Shown here piece by piece: positions 46,291 to 57,267 of a stretch of 64,000 nucleotides of DNA (within the stretch, counting starts at the first letter, position 1; every line of letters starts with the position of its first letter). Made by a program: the position numbers and the translations under genes. Source of the stretch: Adenanthera pavonina (Eukaryota > Streptophyta > Magnoliopsida > Fabales > Fabaceae); the NCBI GenBank assembly GCA_026686845.1, contig JAIVEN010000012.1:13022501-13086500 (forward strand), written 5' to 3'. The notes below the pieces were generated by a model. The model saw nothing but the letters and a program-made list of their open reading frames with translations, was not told the origin of the DNA and did not search any database.

Positions 46291-46447
46291 TTCAGTGACC
46301 AACTTGTAGATGTGCTTACTAAGGGATTACCTAGTGTTGTCTTTTAGAGCTTAATCCTCAAGCTTGGCATAGAGCATATCCATTAACCAACTTGAGGGGG
46401 GTGTTAAGTGTTAGTTATTTTAGTCTTTTATTCTAATTATTTTAGTC

Positions 46448-46482
46448 CCCACTTAGTGGGATAAGGCTATTGTTGTTGTTGT
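46448..46482 (+). mobile_element. 35-bp LINE/SINE 3'-end insertion with TSD
   Basis: The insert begins CCCACTTAGTGGGATAAGGC and ends in (TTG)n. I recall this text as the 3' tail of plant RTE-type LINEs or dependent SINEs. It is flanked by an exact 18-bp duplication, ATTCTAATTATTTTAGTC (46,430-46,447 and 46,483-46,500). The E2 LTR (about 19,540-19,560) has one copy of that site and no insert. So it is an extreme 5'-truncated retroposition. Confidence 0.8.
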
Positions 46483-46659
46483 ATTCTAATTATTTTAGTC
46501 ATTTCATTAGTCTTTTATGTCCTATATTGTAATTTTGTTTCCTAGAGTAGCCTTCCTTATCTATTAATACCCATGTACTTTGCCTCACTTTTTTTTTTCA
46601 GGAACCTACTTTGCCTCATTTAACATAATAGAAGTGAGGATTACATAGTTAATGTCCAA

Positions 46660-47165
46660 TCACCTGTTTTACATTCAACCTCTTCAAGTCAAGCTATATT
46701 CTGTTTTTATTCATTCTCTGTATTCATTACAGGTTTTTCAGCCATGGATTCAAAGACTTGCATAAGTTAATTATAAGAACTTGATGTCGAGCCTTCTAGA
46801 ACACAAAATCACAAGCAGGAGGAGGAAAGTTCTAGAAGACATTGGTGAACCAAAGACCAACAAAAATTGATCTACTGTTTTTTGTCTCTTTGAAACCTAG
46901 CAGATATGAAAAATGACCATAAATAAGCATGTTGAGTTTACCTACTTTAACAACATAAACTTATCACATTCACATTCAATTGATGAAATTACAAGTTGTT
47001 TGAGAGACTTAATAAGAATGTAAACTAACACATGACAGCATTAAGGAACCACAAAATACTTTTTTTCTGGACTCTGTTATCATGAGAAAAGCATCATATC
47101 CACACAAGATACTGTCATAATGAATTAACTATATAGAATAAGTATAAATAGTGATAAAGCCATTT
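46660..47165. other. Intron-like Z4 flank
   Basis: Between E3 and Z4 exon 3. The first part matches 19,710-19,760 after E2. A stretch at about 46,740-47,040, with CCTTCTAGAACACAAAATC, is absent from copy 1. No gene supported. Confidence 0.45.
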
Positions 47166-47168
47166 TAC

Positions 47169-48538
47169 CCCTAAAAGAGCCTGAAGATTGGTTGAAGGAT
47201 TCTTCCCTGTACTTTTTCATAGCCAAGAAATACCATGATAAAAAAAGTTGTATACGTCACACCATCAAACAATCCATAAGCAAGGACAGCAGCCAACCCA
47301 GTTTTGCAAGCTCTGAAGTCATTTTAGTTTAATCAATATGATAAATTAAACATATATAAGTTATATAAATTTTATTTTGACAAGCATGCATACAAAGTTA
47401 AGATTTAGTTCTATTAAAATATTATCTCACCATTAGCACTTCATATTAGCACCTTCTATAAGTTTCTTCTGTTCCAAACAAGCAACATGAAGATTCGCAA
47501 AGCCAATATCTTTAGTTTTCCAATTTTAACCTTTCATTGTTTCTCTTTTGTTTTTTAAATTCTAAATTAGCATCAAATGAATTGCATTATTGTCAGCTAA
47601 CAATGACTTGCTAATCAATAAAATGCAGTGTTTTAAGCTTGACCACAAGGGAGAAAACTCACCTTCCATTCGCTCCAAAACCCTTTGCCCTGCAAATCAT
47701 ACCAGAAAGCAGAAAATTAATGTTCTTTTTTGCTTTTTGACCTGAAAGAAAATTAAAAAGGGTGTATTGTTACTCTTGCTTCTATGTGAGATAGCTTATC
47801 TCTTCCCTCAGTTAAAACAAAACTATTTAATTAAAAAATAAGGCGTACTTGAGTTGTATAATTTCAGTCTTTCAATTTATTCATTGATTTCAATGTGGTC
47901 ATTTAATTTTATTTTATTACAAACTGATTATTTTAATTTAACTTTAAAGTTGCGTCTATAATCTATTCATCTCTTAACCTTATTTACTGTTTTGAAGTTA
48001 ATTTTAAATTTTTTAGCATCTTTAAAATGATCCCTGAATTTTCTTGTATTTTCCTAGATGATATAAAAAAGGACTAATATCATTCAAATCAAAATTAAAA
48101 GTCAAGAAAAGCAAACAAAATGTATCAGGACAAAATTAATTAAAAAAAAATTGTGCCAACAAAATAACACTCCACTGTATAAAGCAAGCAAAAAAATTAA
48201 AAATAAATAAAACATGTCGCATAATTAATATCACTCTGACAAAAATGGATAGTTAACATTTAAAAGAGAAAGAAAAGGAGACTCAGTTTCAGTTTCGTAC
48301 CTGAGAATCTTCATTTTGAGGATAGTCCGCGTTCTCTGCAGCTTGATTGAGGGAACACAGAGCAGAAAAGCTTGAATGTGAGGGTGTAAAATTGAATCCG
48401 AAAGGGCTTGTTATGAATAGAGTAATGGCAGAGTGAAGACGATTGATATCGAAAATGTTGTTGTTGAAGGCAGGAAGTGGCGTCTCTTTGGTGGCGGAGG
48501 AAGGCCCAACGTGGAAGTGACAAGGCAATCCTCTTCAT
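47169..48538 (-). pseudogene. Gene Z, exons 1-3 (Z4, best copy)
   Basis: Exon 1 (48,301 to about 48,538) has a Ser/Thr-rich, transit-peptide-like frame ending AAENADYPQNEDSQ at CAG|GTACG. An upstream ATG (48,538) starts a different frame, so there is a 5' frameshift or a second start. Exon 2 (47,663-47,689) is a 27-nt micro-exon, GKGFWSEWK, flanked by TTTGCAG and GTGAG and exactly in phase. Exon 3 (47,169 to about 47,320) reads FRACKTGLAAVLAYGLFDGV and TYTTFFIMVFLGYEK, then loses one A and runs into a stop. Copia E3 follows, and the last exon seen at Z1 is missing. It resembles a conserved plant, probably plastid, membrane protein that I cannot name. Confidence 0.68.
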
Positions 48539-48619
48539 CTTCCAAGCTTTTTGCCTTGGAGCTAAAAGGCCATTCGCAACGACAAGAAATGAAATTTAGG
48601 CGGGTCCTTTTTAACTTTG

Positions 48620-49768
48620 AATAAATTATATCAAATTTTATTTGTTATATTGATATATTGATTATTAAATAACTTTTAATTTGTTTAAATTTTATGACAT
48701 TTATTAAAAATATCCCTTTCACAGCTTATTCAAACATGTTGTGAAATGAAAGATATCAAATTATAAGTAATAGCATTAGTCTTCATGGAAGGTTGAAATA
48801 TGATATTATATTTGAGACCACGTAAATGTAAAAACATCCTTATGAAGAAGTTTTTTTAACCTCGATATGAATTAGTGGGAGTTTAAAGTAGCAACTAAAT
48901 ATTATACGGTTAAAAAAAATCAAATTATAGCATCTTAAACCTTATTAAATTTAAACAATTTTATATTTTATACAGCTATTTTAAAAATATAGAAAAAGGT
49001 TTGTATAATTTTAAGAAATTTGAAACAAAATATAATTTTATTTTTATGTTAATTTTGTGTAGCTTTCAATATTTTGTGATAAAGGCAACTGCAACATTTG
49101 AAATTGATAACACTAAATTTTTGTATTTTTTTTTATAAATTATCTATCAATGAAACCCTCATATTAACAACAAGAATCTAAATTATATCCTCGTGAGATT
49201 TGAATCTATAATATTTAATATTTTTAATGAAGAAATATAGTCAAATTGAATTTAATTGGACAAAAATAATTTTCAAATTTGGTTATTTTCTAGCACCATT
49301 TGACACCATATAGCATTAATTCTAATTAATCCTAGTTAATTTGTTTACTCCTATGGCAGGCGTCATCACAAATGACCAAGAATAAAATTTCACTTCTAAC
49401 TTCAGGGAAAAAAAACTGCTAAATTACCACATAAATTATAACAAATAGCGGGAAAAATCATGTACTTTAATAAAATACAATATAAACATATAATTCACTT
49501 TTTATTTTTAGGTCCTAAAATAAAAGAAAATTCATATAATTTTAAAAAATAAAAAATAGAATAATTTTGTTAATATTTTTTGTGAATTGCAATGTACCAA
49601 AGGATTTAATCCTCAATTAATGGGACTTGGTTTTATGAATTTTCACTGATCAAGTTATTTGTTTTGGATACTTTATGAGCGCAGAAATTTATTATGGTGA
49701 ATTGGTGAGGAAGATGGGGTTGAAGTATATTGGATATGAAATTGATGCTAGGATATAATTTAAAACAC

Positions 49769-49804
<36 letters not shown>

Positions 49805-52370
49805 TCACTAATTAAAGAAATTGAAAGCTCTCTAAATAAGATATCATCTTCATCATCCTCAGCCATTAGAACAAAATAATAAACTAATTGCATATATAGA
49901 GAGAGAAGTATTGGTTCACGATTTCCTCCAATAATATACAAGGGAGGAGTTACCGATATATTGATGATCAATGGTGTTGCCTAATTATAGTATCATCATC
50001 ATCATTAACATTATCATCATTATATTCTTAAAAACTATAGGGAGCCATCTGACTTATGAATAGTTCATAGTTCTGGTTTATTGACAAATTGGCTGGAATT
50101 TCATAGCTTTATCGGGTTTATTGACAAACTTGATTTCAAATACAATGCAAAAGTTTTCAGGATCATCAATTATCATAATTTTGCCAAATATAAGTATTAA
50201 ACAATGTTTTCATAATGCATAGAGATATTGAAGTAGATGAGGCGCTAAAGGTTTAATCATCGTCTAATTAAGGTTAAACAAGTAGTGATTAAAATAATTT
50301 TATATATATAGAAAAATATATTTTTCTTAATTAAAGTTTATAATGAATTGAAATAAAGTTATATATTAAAAAGAATAAAATATATTGACCTCCCATCAAT
50401 ACTACTGAAGTTACAAAGACCTCTCCTCATTATTATTGAAATTATAGAAATTTTCATTCTATTTTCAAAGCATACAGTCCAATTTTTAACATTGTTTAAC
50501 AATATTCTATAAAAGATTATGTAATACATTTTTTATCAATTATATTTTATATTAAATAACTTAAAATTATTAATTTACCCTTATAATCTAAAAATCTCTA
50601 ATTTATATCCTACAAAATCAAAACAAATTTAAGATATTTATAAAATGTATTTTCTATTGATTTGATATTAAAAATAAAAAATATTTAATAAATAATTTTA
50701 AATAATTCATTATAGTAATATTTAAAAAAAGCATTTGAGAATATTAATTACAAATTAATAAAATAAGAATACATTAAACCAATCAATATAAATATTCATT
50801 ATAGTATTAAGTTCTACACAAATGCAATGATTTTATTCTAGTTGAAAATTAAAAAGTAAAAAAAATTGCTGGAAACATTCCTAAATAAATATTTATGTTA
50901 AAGAGGATATTTTTATTAAAAAATATTAAATTTTGACTATTTAGTGGATCAAAGTGAAATTTCGAAAATAGATAAATATGTATAATGTAATAACTTTTGC
51001 GTAAAGGGTGGTTTGTATATGTTTCCAAAATAAAAGAAAGATATCTATAATTTAGGAAAGGGGATGGATGTCACATGATTTTATTTTATTAAAAATAATA
51101 AGTATGAAATGGAATAAATTAAAAATAAATATATCAACAAAACATTAACAACATTTGTTTAAGTAAACTCTTCAAGTGAAATTTTAACATATTAATATCA
51201 ACATGACTAAATTAACATCTTAAACTAAATAATATGAATTTATTAATCCATCATCTACTATAAAAACTTGATTAACTTAAGTATTAACATTTTTGGGGTC
51301 ACTTATCATAATTTTGTCAAATATAAGTATTAACCAATGTTAATTGAGGTGAATAGATTTTGATAAAGGTTTAATCATATTCTGATTAAGGTCAAATCGA
51401 CAGTGATTATAATAATGTATATAAAAAAAAACTTGGGCTACCAAAAGCTTTTATAATTTTTTCATAATTGAAGTTTATAATCTACGAATGAATTGAAATA
51501 GAGCTATATATGAAAAAAATATAAACTCAGTATTTATTGAAATTATATAAGCCTCCCTCAACATTATTGAAATTATGTAAACCTCCTATCTATTTGCAAA
51601 ACATAACACTTTTTAGTCCAATTTTTAATACTGTTTAAGAATATTCTATTAAAAATTTTTTGATGTCCTTTTTATCAATTAAAATTTATAGTAAAATGAT
51701 TTAAAATTATCAATTTACTCTTATAATATAAAATCTCTAATTTCTATCCAACAAAATCTAACTAAATTTAAAATATTTATAAAATATATTTCTATTGTTC
51801 TGATGTTACAAATCTAAAAATATTAAATGCATTTGAAACTAAATAATTTTAAAATTTAAAATGATTTCTATCCAACAAAATCTAAATAATTTTAAATAAT
51901 ACATTGTAGTAATATTTAAATAAATACATTTGAAACTATTAAATTAAAATTTAATAAAATAAAAATATGTTAAATCAACCAATATAAATAAAACATAAAA
52001 TAAATGTAAGATGTTAGTATTTACAAACCAATAATATACATTACAGTAATATTTAAATAAAACATAAAATAAATGTAAGACATTACTGTTTACAAATTAA
52101 TAATGCAACTTATTTTAGACTCCATGTAAATGCACAGATTTCATTGTACTTGAAAATTAAAAAATTAAAAAAAAGTTGAAAATGTTCCTAAATAAATAAT
52201 TATGTTAAAGAGGGATATTTTGATAAAGAAAAATATTTAATATTGTGAGCTAACATTTTATTGACTATTTAGTGGATCGAAATGGAATCATAAAAATAGA
52301 TGGGAAATAACATAACTTTTAATCCAAGGGGTATGTTTTTAAAATAGAGGGAAGATATTTATAAAATATT
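48620..52370. repeat. AT-rich repeat block (copy 2)
   Basis: Counterpart of 20,940-23,780: further copies of the AT-rich unit at about 50,330-50,800 and 51,460-52,010, with ACTATTTAGTGGATC at 50,936 and 52,263. A (TA)n(CA)n run is at about 49,770-49,803. One block, 49,640-50,030, with ATCATC repeats has no copy-1 counterpart that I can see. No gene. Confidence 0.55.
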
Positions 52371-54124
52371 GTCATCATCCCGTAGTTTTCTTGGGACAAA
52401 GTCTCCCTTCTGGATTACTGACCAAATGTCTAAGTCAATGGACTGAAAGATCTGTATCCTCATCTTCTAATATCTATAATGCTCTACACCTGAGCCAGGA
52501 GGTCTGTTGGTGTTAGTTTCTTCAGGAAGAATGTTTTCTCCAAAGTCAGTCATTGATTCTTCTGGATTATTAGATCCTTCAGTTGGGAGTTGAGCTCAGA
52601 TACCACTTGTTAGATTTCTTGGCTTCCCAAAAAGGGATTGAATTGAGAAGTTTAAAATTTTCTACAAAATTATAAGAGAGTAATGAAAGTAAAAGTTGCA
52701 GAAAACAGAGTGCATAATATAAAAGAGCAATTTGCAAGGTAGAGGAAGGGATGACACAAAGATTTATCCCAGTTTGGTCTACTTCTCTTGACCTATATTC
52801 AATTCTCAAGCCACCACTCAAGATTTTTCACTATCTTATAAATATTCAATAGGCTCATTGCAATACCACAGTATAACCTTGTGTTCTATTCTAAAAGCTT
52901 ACAAAATTTCACTCAACACTTTACTTAAGTATTTTTTAAATCCCTTGTGAAATTTTCTCATAAGAAAATTTTTCTTCTAGATGAAGAAGAGATTACTTAC
53001 AATAATAAAAACTCTCTAATACAGAGTAAATGTGATAGTTAAAGTGTAATAAATGAAGCGTGAGTGAGTAGAAGGCTTTGTTTAATGATTTTGACAGAGT
53101 TTCAGTATATACAGCATAAAATTGTTACTCATAACTTCAAATGAAGTTCTATTTATAAATTTATGTCTTAACTATACGTTAGACATAAGATCTAGCCGTT
53201 AGAGACATTATCCAATAGTTACTCCGTAAAACTAATCATTTACCAACCGCATTTAATGCGTCTGATACTCTGAAATTCGAATTTCGGGGTGTCAATAGAC
53301 GAATTTCACAGAAATCATAAGTTAAAGACTTTAACGTTAAACTTCCAAAATTCGTTTGTTTAAAAGTGAAATTCGAATTTGGGCTTTGACAAATATTTCC
53401 TATGTTAAGACATACAAAATTTCAAGTTAAAAGTGCATTTATTGAGTGTGAACAGTTATTTTATATTGTTATAGTACACTCGAAGTTTAAATTTTAGGGA
53501 TCCAAAATTCATCTGTCAGTGAGCAACTCAATATGACACAAGGGTTCCACTTTTCGAAATTTGAATTTTGAGATTTCAAAATTTGTCTGTCAGAGAAACA
53601 TTTAATCAGACTTATATGTTATAGTTCCAAAGTTCAAATTTTGAAAACCAAAATTCCTCTATCAGTGGGATTAACTTTGAACTCTTTTTGCACTTTAATA
53701 TTAGATATACTTTGACATAGTTTCAGATGAATTTTTAAATTTTCACAAATTATGATTGACTTGAAATTCGAATTTCAATTACCTAAAATTCGTTTATCAG
53801 AGATAATATTTCTATAACTTTGAATTTCAGTTACCAAAATTTGAATTTTCAACTACGTATATGGAGTTTAACAGTTCAAAGTTCATCTGATAGTCACTAT
53901 TTTTCAAATTTAGCATGAATTAACATAGGGTAATTGAAAAACACATTTAAAACTAGTGGGAGTGAAATTAAAGCATTTTACTCTGTGAATACAGTGAGAA
54001 ATCCTATAAACTAATATTTTATTCATTTTTTCCTGAATTTCTTCACTTGAATGCTTTTATACTCCTTTGATATTTTCTTTTCAAACTCCAGTTATTTAGA
54101 ATTATCAAAATACTTAATTCAACA
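52371..54124 (-). mobile_element. Truncated Ty1-copia element: long LTR, PBS, start of gag
   Basis: On the minus strand a 1,517-bp LTR (54,124 to 52,608) begins TGTTGAATTAAG and ends ATCTAACA. The primer site TGGTATCTGAGCTCA (52,591-52,605) follows, close to the initiator-Met-tRNA type. A gag start lies at 52,553: MTDFGENILPEETNTNRPPG, then EHYRY, a stop where the family has Trp, then IDLDIWSVIQKGDFVPR, the usual copia gag N-terminus. The sequence ends abruptly at about 52,371, so pol and the 3' LTR are lost. Copy 1 has no counterpart, so insertion was after the duplication or copy 1 lost it. Confidence 0.85.
53265..53880. repeat. Palindromic AAATTCGAATTT-type repeat array in the LTR
   Basis: The core AAATTCGAATTT and variants (TTCGAAATTTGAATTTTG, AAATTCGAATTTGG, CAAAATTTGAATTTTC) recur about seven times. 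Each is followed by a CAAAATTCGTCTGTCAG-like word. Spacing is irregular, roughly 80-130 bp. It lies in the part of the LTR expected to be U3. Confidence 0.7.
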
Positions 54125-55535
54125 ACAAGTACCAAATGGAATAAATTAGAAAGAAATATTAAATCTCAACAGATTTAATAACACAAGTTTAAGCAACAAT
54201 TTCATGACTTAATGAATAAATATTTGAAGTTATTATGATATTTATACTATAATTGTACATATAAATAATCACTATTATGAATGAATAGTACATTCTTTTA
54301 AATATATATTACATAATATAATATATATATATATATATATTTTAAAGCAAACTTCCTAATTTTTTTAATTGAAATAAGACTATATATTAAAAGAAGTAAT
54401 ACATATTTACAAGAATGCTTTCCATTTTTAAAAAATATATATTGATCTCAGAATTAGACCTGCTTTCTATTTTTAAAAAATAATTAAATAATTCAATTTT
54501 TAACCTCAGGATATTCTATAATACTTTTTTTATTAATTAATACTATAAACTTAAAATTGATTTCTATCCAACAAAATTTAAATAAATTTAAAATATTTAT
54601 AAAATATATTTTCTATTAATTTGATATTTATTAAATAATTTTAAATAATTAATTCTAGGAATATTTAAATAAATACATTTGAAAATATTAAATTAAAAAT
54701 TAATATAATAAAAATATGTTAAACCAATATAAATAAAACATAAAATAAATGTGATACCTGCGATTTATCATGCACATATTTTATTTTGGTTGAAAGTTAA
54801 AAATTAAAAATTTTTTTGATAGAGTTGACAGTTTTATTGATTGTTTGATAGATCATTAATCTTGAAAATAAATTATCTTCATTTTTAATCCAACTTTTTA
54901 ATCCAAGAGAGGTGTTTTTTTATGTTTCCAAAAAGTCAAAGAATTTTACTCTCATCCAAAATATAATAAATTAAAAAGAAAAAAAATCTACAAAACATTA
55001 TAATAAATAGAAATGGGGAAAAGTACTCCATAAGACCCAAAAATGCCCCATGTGAGCCCCATTAGACTAATTTCTATCCAAAATCTAAATAAATTTAAAA
55101 TATTTATAATCTATGACCTAATATTAAGTTTAGATTAAATTATCAATTTCTAAAAGTATTAACCAAAACGGATATTTTCAGTCATATCAATTTGCAACTT
55201 AAAATAACCTAAAATAACTTAAATAAATTTAAAATATTTATAAAATATATTTTCTATTGGTCTGAAATTAAAAATCTAAAATATTAAATAGTTTTAAATG
55301 ATTTAATATAGTAATATTTAAATAAATATTAAACTAAATAAATACAATTAAATATTTAAATAAATAATTTGAAAATATTAAATGAAAATGAAATCTTGAA
55401 AATGGGAGAGCTGTATAACATATATGGGGTCAGAGAATTTTACTCTTCTTAATAAGTACCAAATGGAATAAATTGGAAAGAAACATTAAATCTTAACAGA
55501 TTTAATAATACAAGTCATGACTTAATGAATCGTGG
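54125..55535. repeat. AT-rich repeat block
   Basis: More copies of the AT-rich unit (TTTCTATCCAACAAAATTTA at about 54,560; TTTCTATCCAAAATCTAAAT at about 55,070) and a (TA)n run at 54,320-54,341. 55,300-55,380 matches 23,390-23,490. No gene. Confidence 0.55.
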
Positions 55536-55539
55536 CCTA

Positions 55540-55597
55540 ATCCTCTTCGCCATCTCCAGTTCCCACCTCGTCAAATTGGAGTTCAGTAGATCTCAGG
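55540..55597 (-). pseudogene. HDA14-like exon fragment (M4)
   Basis: Contains the complement of GATGAGGTGGGAACTGG-type text (here ..GACGAGGTGGGAACTGGAGA) and TCAGTAGATCTCAGG, as in M2 and M3. The AMRT part is missing. It marks the start of module M4. Confidence 0.5.
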
Positions 55598-56375
55598 TAA
55601 ACTGATTGACAGGAACAAAAAGAAGAGATTCTAACTTCTACTATATATATATATATATATATAAGAACGAGGCTACCAGATTTTTTCTATGTATCATTAA
55701 TTCATGTTATGAAATTTAAAACAAATACCCAAGAAAAAAATTATAATGCTCTGTTTTATTAAGGAATATAATTTAAATCAATCCTGGACTCAGTTTAATT
55801 TACATCAATTCAAGTTAATTAGGATCTAATCCTGGAGCTAGTTTACACTGTTGTATATATATATATGCGGTCTAATATTTTTTATTCCATTTTCTAATCC
55901 AAATTACCAAGGATTCCAAGTTTCCCCCCCCCCCAAAAAAAAGGATTCAAGTTATATAAATATCAATTACTCAAGCCAGAAAACAAGAATTAAAGAGTTA
56001 TAAATATCACTTACTCAAGCCAAGAAACAAGAATTAAAGAAATATTGGAAGAATCTTGAAGAGTTCCCTTGCATAGAATATTGGAATCAAAGGATTGACT
56101 TACTGAATCATAGCTAATAATGATTTTACTCCCCGCAAGATCATATGTTAAGAGCTTAGTATACAATGGACATACACAACCTAAAAGGTATAAACAAGAT
56201 AGTTACCAGCAATCACTCAGAACGACTATTATTCTTTTTATTTGATTTGCTCGCATTATATAACTTTTGTAGCACTCAACTTGCATTATTGAAATTGAAA
56301 TAGAGAGTTTGAGGTTTCTTAAACTCTCTATTTTTCTCTGTTTCCTGCACTAATCAGACTAATTTGAGGGAAGAT
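55598..56375. other. Non-coding M4 sequence
   Basis: Homologous to 3,950-4,470 and 36,530-37,030 (CAATCCTGGACTCAGTTTAA, TTCTTTTTATTTGATTTGCT). A (TA)n run lies at 55,643-55,662 and a poly-C run at about 55,924-55,934. No gene. Confidence 0.5.
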
Positions 56376-56389
56376 CGACCTGGAACAAT

Positions 56390-56832
56390 ATGCTTTGCTG
56401 GCAAGTAAGCCCAGAAGGAAGAAGTCGTAGTTGCTATTGCTCTGTGGGCTTCTTCTTAGTTTGCTCAAAAGGAAAGTTAGTCACCCAGAGTAGAAAGAAA
56501 TGGAATATATTAGTAAATCAACCATTCGTGTTTAATTGGTTCTCATTGCATGAAAATAATGATCCTTTAACCAGTCCAGCATGGCTACAGGCACATAGAA
56601 CTCCTATCATTGTGACAAGATCTGGTTGTACTCCAGAATGCAACATTTTCCTGAAAAAATTTCAAGAGCCTCGACCATAGTCTTCTGTGCATTCCCCAAA
56701 ATCATGGCATTCCATGAGACTTTGTCCCTTTCCACCATATGTACCATCTTCCACCAATCCCCATTTCATATACATGTCAATGAGAGAATTTCCCACAAAA
56801 ATATCTGGCTCTCCTATTGAGTGGAATCGAAA
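56390..56832 (-). pseudogene. PLS-class PPR C-terminal fragment (M4, best copy)
   Basis: From 56,832 downwards the minus strand reads GEPDIFVGNSLIDMYMKWGL, then (after frame slips) WNAMILG, EALEIF, KMLHSGVQPDLVTMIGVLCA and CSHAGLVK, then a degraded MVDLL. This is the C-terminal PPR order of At2g13600-type proteins (DIFVGNSLIDMY, WNAMI, ALELF, KPDHITMIGVLSAC, HAG, MVDLLGRAG). At least three frameshifts separate the blocks. Sequence from about 56,530 to 56,390 no longer aligns with the family. Such proteins bind organellar RNA; this copy is dead. Confidence 0.82.
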
Positions 56833-56945
56833 CCTATGCTTTACAATGACATTCCATGAGCATCAATTGACCTTATTCTTGATAAATATTTCTGAGGAAA
56901 ACTGGGTCTTAAGGACTCCAGTATGAATGTGACATGTGTAAAGTC
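56833..56945 (-). pseudogene. PPR N-terminal remnant joined to the C-terminal part (M4)
   Basis: The complement of ACTGGGTCTTAAGGACTCCA and of TGACATTCCATGAGCATCAA corresponds to the IKTQFSS..RLIDA region at the protein's N-terminus. It runs directly into the C-terminal block at 56,832, so the whole middle of the gene (about 370 residues by family comparison) was deleted in this module. Confidence 0.6.
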
Positions 56946-57198
56946 CAGATTTTCACATATGCATGATGAGCTAAGCCTCTATATATCATCCAAATTTCCA
57001 ATTTCATCATATACATATACAAACTGGGTCTTAATGACTCATGCATTGAGCCTTAAACAAATAATTTCAAAGAATTACGGATATACAATGAATGAACTCA
57101 GATTTTCCCTACCTTGCAAAAGATTAACTAGATTGGAAGAAAAGCCAATTGTTCATAAGAGATGAGGTTTCAAGAAATATTTAGAAATCCAAGCTAAG

Positions 57199-57241
57199 AC
57201 TTACTTGATGAGTGGAAAGAAAAAATACATCTGGATCATCC
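57199..57241 (-). pseudogene. HDA14-like exon 3' end (M4)
   Basis: Reads DDPDVFFLSTHQ up to a GTAAGT donor, the most family-like version of this segment in the window; the L-S-T-H-Q end matches HDA14 exactly. The preceding zinc-site half is missing, replaced by ATATTTGGATGATCC-type text. Confidence 0.65.
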
Positions 57242-57267
57242 AAATATCATCCAAATTTCCAATTCCA

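Larger units (their letters stand above)
44607..46659 (+). mobile_element. E3: short-LTR Ty1-copia element without 5' LTR
   Basis: Internal sequence homologous to E1 and E2 starts at ATTTCCATTGATCAGAGGCA, with no 5' LTR or primer site. Near the 3' end (46,297-46,387) the plus strand reads DQLVDVLTKGLPSVV, a stop, then SLILKLGIEHIH, the terminal copia RNase H text. The polypurine tract TTGAGGGGGG and a 3' LTR (46,402-46,659) starting TGTTAAGTGTTAG follow. The LTR is interrupted by a 35-bp LINE-like insertion. Reverse transcriptase and integrase are absent. Open stretches in the interior (for example VVPFITFFGAFGFVILLSFL) are hydrophobic and unidentified. Confidence 0.72.

Noticed and set aside
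48311..48538. 75-codon frame from the first ATG of Z exon 1
   Set aside because: The alternative frame (ending PQNEDSQ) is the one in phase with the micro-exon, so this frame is probably a shadow or the result of a frameshift.
52579..52821. 80-codon minus-strand ORF
   Set aside because: Lies within the copia LTR, upstream of the primer site, where no protein is expected.
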